Assembly (NCBI GenBank): GCA_030424595.1
Contig: JAUHWG010000008.1
Location: forward strand, 186,001 to 250,000
Origin: Polyangia bacterium
GTDB lineage: Bacteria > Myxococcota_A > Polyangia > Nannocystales > Nannocystaceae
Reading direction: 5' to 3'
Length of the DNA: 64,000 nucleotides
Position numbers and translations under genes: made by a program. Under the pieces are notes generated by a model. It was not told where the DNA came from and did no database searches. It was given only the letters and a program-made list of their open reading frames with translations. Shown here piece after piece: positions 45,808 through 54,679 of the stretch (positions are counted from its first letter, which is position 1; the number at the start of each line of letters is the position of its first letter).

Positions 45808-46367
45808 ACCAGCTCGGCGGCGCTCGGCGTCACGTGAGCGGCGTCGGCCTCATCGTGCTCAGCGTGCCAGCGCTTCATCTTCTTCTTGATGACGTTCTTC
45901 TTGATCATGCCGACGAGGTCGATCATGAGGCGGCCGGTGAGGTGATCGTGCTCGTGCTGGAGCGCCCGTCCGAGGAGCTCGTCGCCCTCGCACTCGAAGC
46001 TCTCGCCCTCGACGTCGAGCGCCCGGAGCTTCGCCCAGCGCGGCCTACGAACGTCGACGAAGACGTCGGGGAAGCTAAGGCAGCCCTCCTCGGCGACGAT
46101 CATCCCCTTGCCGGTCTCGACGACCTCGGGGTTGATAAAGACCAGCGGCGGAGAGTCGTCGTCGCCGCCGGCGACCTTGCCGTCGATGAGGAAGATCCGC
46201 TCCATGCGGCCGATCTGGATCGCGGCGATACCCGCGGCGTTGAGCGAGTACATCGTGTCGCGAAGATCCGTGACGAGCTCACGGATATCGTCGGTGATCT
46301 CTTTGACGTCAAAGGTCTCTTCGCGCAGGCGAGGATCGGGGTAGGTGACGATGTCGCGGACAGCCAT
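45804..46367 (-). CDS. def: Peptide deformylase
   Basis: The product is 187 residues. The three metal motifs are GIAAIQ (46-51), EGCLS (Cys96) and QHEHDHL (His138, Glu139, His142). It removes the formyl group from nascent N-terminal methionine. Motif 1 departs slightly from the usual GxGxAAxQ (AAGIAAIQ). A charged C-terminal extension of about 25 residues (KKKMKRWHAEHDE) follows the last helix. The family-1 element overlaps its stop and may provide the 3' end of its transcript. It is divergent from the ferredoxin gene. Confidence 0.96.
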   Translation of the reverse strand: MAVRDIVTYPDPRLREETFDVKEITDDIRELVTDLRDTMYSLNAAGIAAIQIGRMERIFLIDGKVAGGDDDSPPLVFINPEVVETGKGMIVAEEGCLSFPDVFVDVRRPRWAKLRALDVEGESFECEGDELLGRALQHEHDHLTGRLMIDLVGMIKKNVIKKKMKRWHAEHDEADAAHVTPSAAELV

Positions 46368-46450
46368 GATCGTGTGGAAGCTCCGCGCGTACTATATGAC
46401 GCGGAGGTAGCTTTTCAAGCCCTCCGGTGCTACCTAGCTCGGCTAGGTCG

Positions 46451-46849
46451 ATGGAGCAGCCCAAGCACCTCATCTTTGTCTGCCAAAACCTCCGCGGTGA
46501 AGCAGACCCACGTGGGAGTTGTATGGCGCGTGGAGGCTCTGATCTGCTCGCGCAGCTCAAGCGCAGGCGCGCAGAGCTCGGGCTCAAGAAGCGTCTTCGG
46601 GTGATGGGCTCGTCCTGCCTCGGGGCCTGTGAGTCGGGGATCACGGCGCTCGTCGTCGGCGCCGACGGTCCGGCCTTCTACGGCCGGCTGGACCCGTCGA
46701 GCGCCGACGCCCTCATCGACGAGTGCGTCCTCCTGGGGGCGCCAGGACCGGAGCTGCGCCGCCATCGTCTTCCGCCCGAGAACCTCCTCGACCTCTCCGC
46801 GCTTGAGGGTGGGGCAGACGCAGACAGCCAAGAAGGACAGTCGACATGA
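46451..46849 (+). CDS. Thioredoxin-fold [2Fe-2S] ferredoxin-like protein
   Basis: The product is 132 residues. It begins MEQPKHLIFVCQN and has four cysteines in the order FVCQN, GSCMARGG, SSCLGACESG, the ligand set of thioredoxin-like [2Fe-2S] ferredoxins. The ATG at 46451 is chosen because the family starts with this strand. Its stop overlaps the start of the Mrp/ApbC gene (ATGA), so the two are translationally coupled, which fits a role in iron-sulfur cluster handling. The Ala/Asp/Glu-rich C-terminus of about 25 residues is probably flexible. Confidence 0.87.
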   Translation: MEQPKHLIFVCQNLRGEADPRGSCMARGGSDLLAQLKRRRAELGLKKRLRVMGSSCLGACESGITALVVGADGPAFYGRLDPSSADALIDECVLLGAPGPELRRHRLPPENLLDLSALEGGADADSQEGQST

Positions 46850-47934
46850 CGATCGAACGCGACGCGATCCAGCAGGCGCTCAGCAAGGTCCCGGATCCCG
46901 CGACGGGGCGGGGTCTGGGCGCCGGTCAGCTCACCAACGTGGAGCTCGATGGGGGCCGGGTCACCCTCGCGGTCGACCTTATCTCGCCGGGATACCCCCG
47001 CCGCGACGAGCTCGACGCGGCGATCCGCGGCGCCCTCGCGGACATCGCAGGGGTCGATGAGGTGACGATCGACTACGGCCTCAAGGTCCCGACCAAGCCT
47101 GCGCGGCAGGACCTCAACCGCCTGCCGACGGTCAAGAACATCATCGCCGTCGCGGCCGGCAAGGGCGGCGTCGGCAAGAGCACCATCAGCGTCAACACGG
47201 CGATGGCCCTGCACCGTCTCGGCGCCAAGGTCGGGATCCTCGACGCCGACATCTACGGCCCCTCGGTGCCGAAGATGCTCGGCAAGGCGGAGCGCGAGAC
47301 CTCGACCACCGCCGACGGCAAGCGGATAGCTCCCGCGCTCTACCGCGGCCTCACGGTGATGAGCGTCGCCTACTTCGTCGAGCCGGGGCAGGCTGTGGTC
47401 TGGCGCGGGCCGATGATCCACAAGCTGCTCAAGCAGTTCCTCGAGGACGTCGCCTGGGGCGAGCTTGACTACTTGATCGTCGATCTTCCCCCGGGGACAG
47501 GTGATGCTCAGCTCTCGCTGGCGCAGCTGATCCCGATCACAGGCGCGGTGATCGTGACGACGCCGCAGGAGGTCGCGCTGATCGACGTCCGCAGGGCTGT
47601 GAGCATGTTCAACAAGCTCGAAGTCCCCCTCCTCGGGGTCGTCGAGAACATGAGCTACTACACCTGCCCCGCCTGCGGCCACCACGACAACATCTTCTCC
47701 AGCGGCGGCGGCAAGTCCCTCGCCAAGGAGCTGGACGCCGAGCTCCTCGGGCAGGTGCCGATCGACAACCGGATCTCCTATGGGGCTGAGGTCGGCGTGC
47801 CTGTGGTCGAGGGGGCGCCGGACTCGGAGTACGCCCGTGCGTTGTCGTCGATCGCGGCGAACGCGGCGATGGCCGTCAGCACCCTGAGCGCGACGGGGCC
47901 GAAGCGGAGCAGCATGCTCCGGACCCTGAGCTGA
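46846..47934 (+). CDS. apbC: Mrp/ApbC iron-sulfur cluster carrier ATPase
   Basis: The product is 362 residues. Residues 1 to about 85 form a MIP18/DUF59 domain. The deviant Walker A GKGGVGKST begins at about residue 105, DADIYGPS follows, and the cluster-binding CPAC motif is Cys274-Cys277. These proteins hold and transfer [4Fe-4S] clusters to apo-enzymes with ATP binding. Its start codon overlaps the stop of the ferredoxin gene, which suggests an electron or cluster partner. The chain ends with a short polar tail. Confidence 0.96.
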   Translation: MTIERDAIQQALSKVPDPATGRGLGAGQLTNVELDGGRVTLAVDLISPGYPRRDELDAAIRGALADIAGVDEVTIDYGLKVPTKPARQDLNRLPTVKNIIAVAAGKGGVGKSTISVNTAMALHRLGAKVGILDADIYGPSVPKMLGKAERETSTTADGKRIAPALYRGLTVMSVAYFVEPGQAVVWRGPMIHKLLKQFLEDVAWGELDYLIVDLPPGTGDAQLSLAQLIPITGAVIVTTPQEVALIDVRRAVSMFNKLEVPLLGVVENMSYYTCPACGHHDNIFSSGGGKSLAKELDAELLGQVPIDNRISYGAEVGVPVVEGAPDSEYARALSSIAANAAMAVSTLSATGPKRSSMLRTLS

Positions 47935-48132
47935 GGTCGGCGTCGTCCCGGAGCAGTCGGCTCTCGGGGATGGATGAGCAGTCGGGGCCGGCAGCGGCCG
48001 ATGGGCGCTGGGCTGGCCTCTCGCGGAGGCGGCCGGTGAGCGTCCCGATCGCACGGGAGTAGGGCCTCGGGAGGGCCGTTCATTCGCCGGAAAAGAGCCT
48101 CCGCGGAGCGCCGGTGGTAGTCTCCGCGGCCG

Positions 48133-50001
48133 GTGTCACGACCCCTCTCGAGGAACGCAGCGCTGCTCGCCGCGCTGGCCCGCGTCGCTCGACCGCTGCC
48201 GCGCTTTCTCCCGGCCTTCGGCGTGGTCGCGCTGCTCGCCTGCATGCTGGTGCCGCTGCCGACGGTCGCGGTCGATCTGCTGCTCTCCATGAGCTTGGCC
48301 CTGGCTCTGCTCCTCTTGGTCGCTTGCCTCGGGATCCGGCGCAGCGCAGACTTCCTGGCCTTTCCGGCGCTCCTCCTCTTCGCGACCCTGACCCGCCTCG
48401 CGCTCAACGTCCAGACGACGCGGCTGATCCTGAGCGACGCCTCCGCGGGCGAGGTGATCGACGCCTTCGCGACGCTCGTCGTCCGCGGCGAGATGCTCGT
48501 CGGCGTCGTCATCTTCGCGATCATCACCGCGGTTCAGTTTCTCGTGATCGCCCGCGGCGCAGAGCGGGTCGCCGAGGTCGCGGCCCGCTTCGCCCTCGAC
48601 GGTCTCCCGGGGCAGCAGGCGGCGATCGACGCCGACCTTCGCGGGGGGACGATCTCAGCCCGCGAGGCCGGTCGACGCCGGGCTGAGCTGGACGAACGCT
48701 CGCGCTTCTACGGGGCGATGGACGGCGCGATCCGCTTCGTCAAAGGGGACGCGATCGCGGGTCTTGTGATCACGGCGATCAACCTCTGCGGAGGCGTCGC
48801 CATCGGCGTCCTGCGCGACGAGAGAAGCTGGATCCAGAGCCTGGAGATCTACGGCCGCTTGACCATCGGTGATGGCCTCGTCGCCCAGATCCCGGCGCTG
48901 CTGGTCTCGCTCGCCGCCGGCGTCTTGGTCGCCCGCGTTGACCGGGATCCCAGCAGCAAGGTGCGCGCCTTGGCTTGGCTCGACCCGGCGATGATGCTGG
49001 TCCCGGCGACGCTCCTCGCCGGCTTGGCGCTGGTCCCGGGGATGCCGCGGGCCGCCTTCGGGGCGACGGCGCTCGGCCTGGTCGTCGGCGGTCTTTGGCT
49101 CGCAGCCCGCGACAAGGGCACGCCAGAGGCGGAGCCCCGGCGCTTCGTGGTCTCCCTCGGCGATCCGAGCTTTGCGCGCTCGGGGACCCTGCGACGGGCG
49201 CTGGCGGAGCTGCGCAGCCGCTGTGCGGGAGATCTCAACGTCGAGGTCCCGGAGATCGTCGCCGATACCCTCGAGGGTCGCGATCCCTCGGCGGTCGAGC
49301 TGCACCTCGGCGCACGATCGCTCGGCCTGCGACGCTTGAGCTCCAACGGCGACGAAAACGCGGTCGTGTTCGAGGTCTACAGCGCCCTCATGAGCCGCGC
49401 CGACGTGCTCTACGATCTCGACGATCTCGAGCTCGCGCTCGAGGGACTGCGCAGCGAGCGGCCGGCGATCGTCCGCGAGGCGCTGCGTGTCCGCCGGGCG
49501 CCAGAGATCCTCGCGCTGCTCCGCGGTCTCCTCCGTGAGCGGGTGCCGCTACCGCCCTTGGACGTCCTGCTCGGGGCGATCGCGGCCGATCGCCGCTTCG
49601 CCGAGGAGAGCGAGCGCGGTCGCTGGCTCGAGCTCGCGCGTGAGAGCACAGCGGGCTTTTGGCTGCGGGATCGGGTCATCAGCCAGGAGAGCCTCGGGCC
49701 GCTCTCGTGGGTTCGTCCCACGCCGGAGGCGGAGGAGGAGCTGCGCGAGCGCTTGGTCGTCGGTCTCGGCGGGCATCGACTCAGCCTCCGCAGCGCCGAG
49801 CTCGACCTCTGGCGCGCGGCCTTTGTCGGGGCGATGGGGAGCCCCGTGGTCGTGCTCACGACCGCAGCAGGGCGTCCAGCCTTCGCCGCCCTCCTCCGCG
49901 GGGTCGCCCCCTTCACGCCGGTGTTCAGCGTCGCGGAGGTGAGCGCCGCCGGTCTGCCGCAGCCCGAGGGCGACGCGCTCCGCTGGCAGAGCCCGCCCTG
50001 A
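48133..50001 (+). CDS. Orphan FlhA/SctV-type export apparatus protein
   Basis: The product is 622 residues. The N-terminal 300 residues hold about seven to eight membrane helices and the family signature RFALDGLPGQQAAIDADL followed by YGAMDGAIRFVKGDAIAG. The C-terminal cytoplasmic domain (about 330-622) is present but diverged, and shorter than the 690-residue norm of FlhA. FlhA and SctV form the nonameric gate of flagellar and virulence-type III export. No other flagellar or secretion gene is adjacent: upstream is apbC and downstream tryptophan dioxygenase. The GTG at 48133 begins the protein. Either the rest of the apparatus is elsewhere, or this is a relic or repurposed gate. Confidence 0.9.
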   Translation: MSRPLSRNAALLAALARVARPLPRFLPAFGVVALLACMLVPLPTVAVDLLLSMSLALALLLLVACLGIRRSADFLAFPALLLFATLTRLALNVQTTRLILSDASAGEVIDAFATLVVRGEMLVGVVIFAIITAVQFLVIARGAERVAEVAARFALDGLPGQQAAIDADLRGGTISAREAGRRRAELDERSRFYGAMDGAIRFVKGDAIAGLVITAINLCGGVAIGVLRDERSWIQSLEIYGRLTIGDGLVAQIPALLVSLAAGVLVARVDRDPSSKVRALAWLDPAMMLVPATLLAGLALVPGMPRAAFGATALGLVVGGLWLAARDKGTPEAEPRRFVVSLGDPSFARSGTLRRALAELRSRCAGDLNVEVPEIVADTLEGRDPSAVELHLGARSLGLRRLSSNGDENAVVFEVYSALMSRADVLYDLDDLELALEGLRSERPAIVREALRVRRAPEILALLRGLLRERVPLPPLDVLLGAIAADRRFAEESERGRWLELARESTAGFWLRDRVISQESLGPLSWVRPTPEAEEELRERLVVGLGGHRLSLRSAELDLWRAAFVGAMGSPVVVLTTAAGRPAFAALLRGVAPFTPVFSVAEVSAAGLPQPEGDALRWQSPP

Positions 50002-50041
50002 GGCGGTCCCTGTCGGCGATAGTGGTCGTGCTCACGACCGC
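49846..50041. repeat. 20-bp direct repeat: coding copy and post-stop copy
   Basis: GTGGTCGTGCTCACGACCGC occurs inside the export gene (49846-49865) and again 20 bases after its stop codon (50022-50041). Confidence 0.9.
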
Positions 50042-50219
50042 GGCCGAGCGCTGAGATGCGCTCGATCGGCTCTTCGAGGCTTGTCCCCCTCGGCGCCGGT
50101 CCTTGGCGTTGTGGAGGATGTTCGCCGCGGAGCGACGACGGCTCGCGGGGCCTCCATCGGCGGCAAAGCCCGGCTCGAGGGTTGCGGAAGCCCCGGCCCC
50201 GATGGCAGCGTGCCTGGCG

Positions 50220-51335
50220 ATGGCCAAGAAGCCGAGCACCTATTGGGACTACATCAAGACCGAGGAGCTCCTCGCGCTCCAAGGTGGCCTGGTCGCCGAT
50301 GATCGTTCGCTTTCGAGCGACGAGGTGGTCTTCATCGTCGTCCACCAGATCGACGAGCTGTGGTTCAAGCTGGCTCTGCGCGAGCTCGAGGAGGTCCGTG
50401 ATCTCTTCGCCTCGGTCAAGGTCCCCGAGCAGACCCTATCGAGCGTGACCCGCGGGATCCGCCGGGCGGTGCTCCTCTTCGATCAGATCGCCTCGCACTT
50501 CGTGCTGATGGAGACCCTGACCACCCGCGACTATCTCGGCTTTCGCGACAAGCTCAGCCCCGCCAGCGGCTTCCAATCGGCGCAGATGCGCGAGCTCGAG
50601 ATCGTTCTCGGGCTCCGCCCTGACGAGCGGATCCCCCTGGGCCACGAGAACAGCTACATGGACGCGCTGCGCAACGACGACGGGACCCCCTCGCCGGCGT
50701 TCCACCGGGTCGAGCGTCGTCTCGCGGACACCCCGAGCCTCAAGCAGGCGCTCGACGACTGGCTCTTCCGGACGCCGATCCAGGGGTCGCGGCCGGAGGA
50801 CGAGGGGGATGAGGCTCAGGTCGAGAAGTTCATCGCGGCCTATCTGGCGGCGAAGAGCCGGGAGAACGACAAGGTTAAGGCGACGGCGATCGGCGAGGCC
50901 CGGACCGACGCGGATCGGAAGCGCCTGGAGGCGCGCTACCAGGGCGAGCTCGACGCGGCGAAGCGCTTCCTCTTCGCCGAGGATATCGTCGAGGTCGAGG
51001 AGCGCGCGCGGCGGGTTCGGATCCGGGCCGCGCTCCTCTTCATCGAGAGCTACCGCGAGCTGCCGCTCCTCGCCTGGCCGCGCGAGGTGATCGACAGCAT
51101 CGTCGCCCTGGAGCAGGGCTTTGTGATCTGGCGTCAGCGGCACGCGCGGATGGTCGAGCGCGTGATCGGGCGACGTACCGGCACGGGCGGCTCGGCGGGG
51201 GTCGACTACCTCGATCGGACCGCCCTGCGCTACCGCATCTTCCACGACCTCTGGGCGGTCCGCACCCTCTTGATCCGCCGAACCGCGCTGCCGGAGCTGC
51301 TCAACCCCGAGGTCTACGGCTTCGTCCAGGAGTAG
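50220..51335 (+). CDS. kynA: Tryptophan 2,3-dioxygenase
   Basis: The product is 371 residues. Signatures are YWDYIKTEELLALQ, HQIDELWFK (His42), METLTTRDYLGFRDKLSPAS and, near the C-terminus, the presumed haem-ligand His308 in WRQRHARMVERVIG with RTGTGGSAGVDYL. It opens the indole ring of L-tryptophan to N-formylkynurenine. An insertion of about 70 residues (about 170-240) makes it longer than the 298-residue Xanthomonas enzyme. In-frame starts further up (50202, 50103) lack support. A flavoenzyme gene starts four bases after its stop; kynureninase and formamidase are not in the window. Confidence 0.92.
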   Translation: MAKKPSTYWDYIKTEELLALQGGLVADDRSLSSDEVVFIVVHQIDELWFKLALRELEEVRDLFASVKVPEQTLSSVTRGIRRAVLLFDQIASHFVLMETLTTRDYLGFRDKLSPASGFQSAQMRELEIVLGLRPDERIPLGHENSYMDALRNDDGTPSPAFHRVERRLADTPSLKQALDDWLFRTPIQGSRPEDEGDEAQVEKFIAAYLAAKSRENDKVKATAIGEARTDADRKRLEARYQGELDAAKRFLFAEDIVEVEERARRVRIRAALLFIESYRELPLLAWPREVIDSIVALEQGFVIWRQRHARMVERVIGRRTGTGGSAGVDYLDRTALRYRIFHDLWAVRTLLIRRTALPELLNPEVYGFVQE

Positions 51336-51339
51336 GAGC

Positions 51340-52512
51340 GTGGGGGGACGGATCATCGTCGTCGGCGGCGGTGCAGTCGGGCTCGCCTGCGCCGAGTCCC
51401 TCGCCGCGCGGGGGGCCGAGGTGCAGGTGCTCGAGCGCTTCTCCCATGTCCACGAGCTCGGCTCCCATGGCGGCCACACCCGGGTGACCCGGCGCGCCTA
51501 TCACGAGGGATCAGCCTACGTCCCGCTGGTGGTCGAGTCCGAGGAGGTGTGGGAGCGCCTCGAAGCGGAGCAGGGGGCAGGCGGCCCCGGCTCGATCCTT
51601 GTCCGAGCGGGCCTCGTCGAGGCAGGGTCGGCGCAGGATCCGGACCTGCGCGAGGCGATCGCCGCCTGTGAGGCCCACGGGATCGAGCACTCGCTCCTGG
51701 ACGCCGCAGCGCTCCGTGAGCGCTACGGCCTGCGGGTGCCCCCGTCGTGGATCGGCTGCGTCACCCCAGACGGCGGCTATGTTCGGGTCGAGCCCGCGCT
51801 TGACGGGCTCCGGCGGGCGGCGCAGCGGGCTGGCGCGACCTTTCGCTACGACGCGCGGGTCAACGAGCTCGTCTCCGGCCAGCCGGAGCTGCGGGTGCTC
51901 CTCGAGAGCGGGGAGCTCCTCACCTGCGATCAGATCGTCATCGCTGCGGGGGCCTATCTCCAGCCGTTGCTGCCGACGCGTCTGCGAGCGCTCTTCGCGG
52001 TTCGTCGCCGCGTGCTCGCCTGGTCCTCACCTGCGCCCGAGGCTCAGGCACAGCTCCGCGATTTTCCGGTATGGGCGGTCTTTACCGACGCCGGGATGTT
52101 CTACGGCTTTCCCTACGGCGACGACGGGACCCGCGGGCTCAAGCTCGCCTGTCACCGCTACACCGAGCCCGGTGAGGACCGTCGTCTCTCGGCGGAGAGC
52201 GTCGACAGGAGGGTGTATCCCGGCGATCTCGGGCCCTTGCGCGCCTTCCTCGAGGACCACCTGCCGGCCGCGGTCGGGCCCTGGGCGGGCTCAAAGGTCT
52301 GCCTCTACAACTGCACGCCGACCGGCGATTTTCTGATCGATCGTCACCCGGACGACCCCCGCATCGTTCTCGCGGGAGGGCTCTCCGGGCACGGGTTCAA
52401 GTTCGCCCCGGCGATCGGCCGACTCGTCGGGGAGCTCCTCGACAAGGGCGCGTCCGCCGAGGTGCCGGCGATCTTTCGTTGGCCGCACCACCTCGCCGGC
52501 CCCAGCTGGTGA
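51340..52512 (+). CDS. FAD-dependent amine oxidase of the MSOX/SolA family
   Basis: The product is 390 residues. The dinucleotide fold is IIVVGGGAVGLACAE (start), then the SHGGHTRVTRRAYHEG substrate loop and, near the end, KVCLYNCTPTGDF, where Cys321 is the expected site of covalent FAD attachment. The family includes monomeric sarcosine oxidase, N-methyl-L-tryptophan oxidase (SolA) and pipecolate oxidase. The GTG start follows AGGAG and lies four bases after the dioxygenase gene, so the pair is an operon. This context favours an N-methyltryptophan or related indole amino acid as substrate, an inference from neighbourhood only. Confidence 0.87.
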   Translation: MGGRIIVVGGGAVGLACAESLAARGAEVQVLERFSHVHELGSHGGHTRVTRRAYHEGSAYVPLVVESEEVWERLEAEQGAGGPGSILVRAGLVEAGSAQDPDLREAIAACEAHGIEHSLLDAAALRERYGLRVPPSWIGCVTPDGGYVRVEPALDGLRRAAQRAGATFRYDARVNELVSGQPELRVLLESGELLTCDQIVIAAGAYLQPLLPTRLRALFAVRRRVLAWSSPAPEAQAQLRDFPVWAVFTDAGMFYGFPYGDDGTRGLKLACHRYTEPGEDRRLSAESVDRRVYPGDLGPLRAFLEDHLPAAVGPWAGSKVCLYNCTPTGDFLIDRHPDDPRIVLAGGLSGHGFKFAPAIGRLVGELLDKGASAEVPAIFRWPHHLAGPSW

Positions 52513-52598
52513 GGGCCGGGGGGACGCGCCCCGACGGAGAACGATGCGGTGATCCCTGTGTCGAGAGAGCCCGGGAGGCTCCGCGCCCGAGAACACAA

Positions 52599-52628
52599 AG
52601 AGGGCGATCCCCTGGGGGATCGCCCTCT
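52599..52628. terminator. Bidirectional terminator between convergent genes
   Basis: A 13- to 14-bp perfect stem (AGAGGGCGATCCCC and its complement) lies 86 bases after the flavoenzyme stop and 23 bases beyond the stop of the opposing gene. On the minus strand it is followed by TTTGTGTTC. Confidence 0.85.
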
Positions 52629-52651
52629 GTACTCACGGTGGCGATGGTCTT

Positions 52652-53152
52652 CTACGACGAGAAGCGATCGCCCCAGCCGTTGCTCATCGGCTTCGTAGGC
52701 GCCGCAGGCTGGGTCGCGCCGTGCTGGCCGAGGGTGCCGGGACCGCGGGTCGTGGGGGCCGCCTGCGGCTGGCTGGGCGCGCGGCTGAGCGGCTCCGTCG
52801 TCCCCGGCGCGGCGGGCTGCTGGACCTGCGGCGCTGGGGGGGTGTAGGGGGCGCGTACCTTGCGGGCCATCCGACGGATCATCCGGCGCAGCGACTTGGC
52901 GATCGCGTGACCGGTGGGGATGACCACGGCGACGGTCTCCTTGAGCTCGTGTTGGACGACCATTGTGTGCTCGCCGATGACGAGGCGGATGGAGGTCTCG
53001 CCGGTCATCTGGAGGAGCTTGAGGGCCCCGTCGAGGACAGGTCGCCAGGGCTCAAGGCCCCGGAAGAGCCGCTCCTTCTCGGGGCTGTCGACCGTGAGGG
53101 CGACGACACCGGAGGCGGCGGCGAGGTGATCGATGTTGGCGTAGAGACTCAT
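52652..53152 (-). CDS. Roadblock/LC7-like small domain with Pro-rich tail (tentative)
   Basis: The product is 166 residues. Residues 1-85 alternate strands and helices (GVVALTVDSPEKERL, RLVIGEHTMVVQHE, VAVVIPTGHAIAKSLRRMI), which looks like a Roadblock/LC7 or profilin-like fold of the kind that regulates small GTPases in myxobacteria. This is pattern reading only. The basic stretch RRMIRRMARKVR leads to a Pro/Ala/Gln-rich tail of about 65 residues with TxGxxP motifs, probably disordered. AGGAG lies four bases before the ATG. No GTPase gene is nearby. Confidence 0.6.
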   Translation of the reverse strand: MSLYANIDHLAAASGVVALTVDSPEKERLFRGLEPWRPVLDGALKLLQMTGETSIRLVIGEHTMVVQHELKETVAVVIPTGHAIAKSLRRMIRRMARKVRAPYTPPAPQVQQPAAPGTTEPLSRAPSQPQAAPTTRGPGTLGQHGATQPAAPTKPMSNGWGDRFSS

Positions 53153-53787
53153 GATGTTGCTCCTGGGGTGAAGGGCTTTGCGGGCTCGGGGCCCGAGTGT
53201 GGGGCGGCGACGGGATCTGCGGGAGGTTCGTGCCAGCGAAGTGGAGGGGCAGCATCGGAGTCGGGGGTTATGGATCGTCGCTGGCGAGATCCGATGTGGT
53301 GGTTGGGTGTGAATATGGAGGTGAACTCAGCGGTGGCAAGTGCGGCGGTGAAGGTTGTCCGCCGTCGCGGCCGTCGGCGGCGGCGGGGTACTCAGCATGG
53401 ATCGCCTTGGCCGGCGAACAACCCCGCGGGTCCTGTGCCTGGGGGCGCGGTTCTTCTGTCTGAAAGAGCAGGTCTCGTGGGTCCCCGCGGTCGAGAATGA
53501 AGGACCGCGCGATGGAGAGCAGACGGCGCTTGTCAAGGGGTAACCCACGGCGATAAGCATGGGCCGGCGAGGTCGCCGGTGCCAGCAGCGCCCGTGCGTC
53601 ATGGGCGCATTGCATCATTCACGCCCTGAAGGCGCCATCTTGCCAAGCTCGCCCTAGCGGCGGGGTATTGGATGGGGTGACCGCGCGCCAAACGCGCCAA
53701 ACGCTCTAGCTCTTTGAGCTGCGAATTTCAGCGCGTTTCAGCGCGCAGGCCGAGGTGGGCAGGGCAGGGACGAGCCTCCGCCGCGGG
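53153..53787. other. Intergenic stretch without supported gene
   Basis: No frame has coding character. Around 53689-53745 are short tandem duplications (GCGCCAAAC twice and TTTCAGCGCG twice). The remainder must hold the promoter of the gene to the left. Several frames of 60-115 codons cross it but lack family resemblance. Confidence 0.45.
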
Positions 53788-54285
53788 CTAGGAGACGAGG
53801 GTGCGGACGATCGTCAGCGCTTCGACGATGTGTTTGCGCGCCCGCAGCTGCGACGAGAACGTGTGACGGACGATCCCCTCGCGGTCGATCACGAAGGTGA
53901 CGCGTCCGTCGAGGAGGCCGAGGGTCTTCGGCACGCCGAAGGCGCCGCGGACCTTGCCCTTGGTGTCCGCGAGGATGCGGAAGGGCAGGCGGTGGCGGGC
54001 GGCGAAGGCCCGGTGCGAGTCGACGCTGTCGGACGAGATCCCGACCACCTGCGCGCCCGCCTCTTGGAAGTCCGCGAAGTGGTCGCGGAAGGAGCAAGCC
54101 TGGGCTGTGCAGCCGGGCGTGTCGTCCTTGGGGTAGAAGTAGACGACGACGCATCCCTGCTCCCGGAGCTCGGCGATCGAGACGTCAGCGCCGTCCTGAT
54201 CCGCGAGGGTGAACTCCGGCGCTCGCTCGCCGACGGAGAGGAGCTTCTTTCGGGGGGTCAGGGGCGCGTCCACGGGACGCAGCAT
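53788..54285 (-). CDS. bcp: Peroxiredoxin, BCP/PrxQ type
   Basis: The product is 165 residues. The peroxidatic Cys is in the DDTPGCTAQAC motif, with a second Cys five residues on as in atypical two-Cys BCP proteins. The frame continues upstream, but the family begins near the ATG at 54285; the longer N-terminus is Pro/Arg-rich and not conserved. The enzyme reduces hydrogen peroxide and alkyl hydroperoxides at the expense of thioredoxin. It is divergent from the DUF3311 gene. Confidence 0.95.
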   Translation of the reverse strand: MLRPVDAPLTPRKKLLSVGERAPEFTLADQDGADVSIAELREQGCVVVYFYPKDDTPGCTAQACSFRDHFADFQEAGAQVVGISSDSVDSHRAFAARHRLPFRILADTKGKVRGAFGVPKTLGLLDGRVTFVIDREGIVRHTFSSQLRARKHIVEALTIVRTLVS

Positions 54286-54373
54286 ACCTGAGGCGGGAGG
54301 TCTCGCCACCTGGGCAGGCGGCGCTCTGGGGCGGGCTTTCCTGCCCCGGGGACTTCCACTATCGTGGGCCGCC

Positions 54374-54679
54374 ATGACTCCAGAGCCCAGGGCGGCGCGA
54401 CGTTGGACCCGCCTCGGCGTCGTCTACTTCGCCCTCGCGACCGCGCTCTTGATCTGGCCGCTCTACCCGGCGCTCGGCAATCGGATCGAACCGCGAGTGC
54501 TCGGGCTTCCGTTCTCGCTCGTCTACGTCCTGGGGGTGATCGTCCTCAATACGCTGGTCTTCGCGGGTCTCTATTGGGCTCGGGTGATCGACGCCGATGA
54601 GGGGGAGGCGCGAAGCGAAGGCCAAGACGAGCGGGCGGGTACCCGCGAGGGCGGGCCCCGGAGCGGCGAGCATGACTGA
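54374..54679 (+). CDS. DUF3311-like small membrane subunit
   Basis: The product is 101 residues with two membrane helices (about 16-32 and 46-68) and a charged C-terminal tail. The pattern (LIWPLYPALGNRIEP, then LGLPFSLVYVLGVIVLNTLVF) is that of DUF3311/YhdT-like small proteins encoded next to sodium:solute symporters. Its stop lies eight bases inside the symporter gene, so the two are translationally coupled and probably form one transporter. Confidence 0.85.
   Translation: MTPEPRAARRWTRLGVVYFALATALLIWPLYPALGNRIEPRVLGLPFSLVYVLGVIVLNTLVFAGLYWARVIDADEGEARSEGQDERAGTREGGPRSGEHD

Noticed and set aside
53268..53618. 116-codon minus-strand frame in the intergenic stretch
   Set aside because: No family resemblance, poor codon bias in its first half and no ribosome-binding site.
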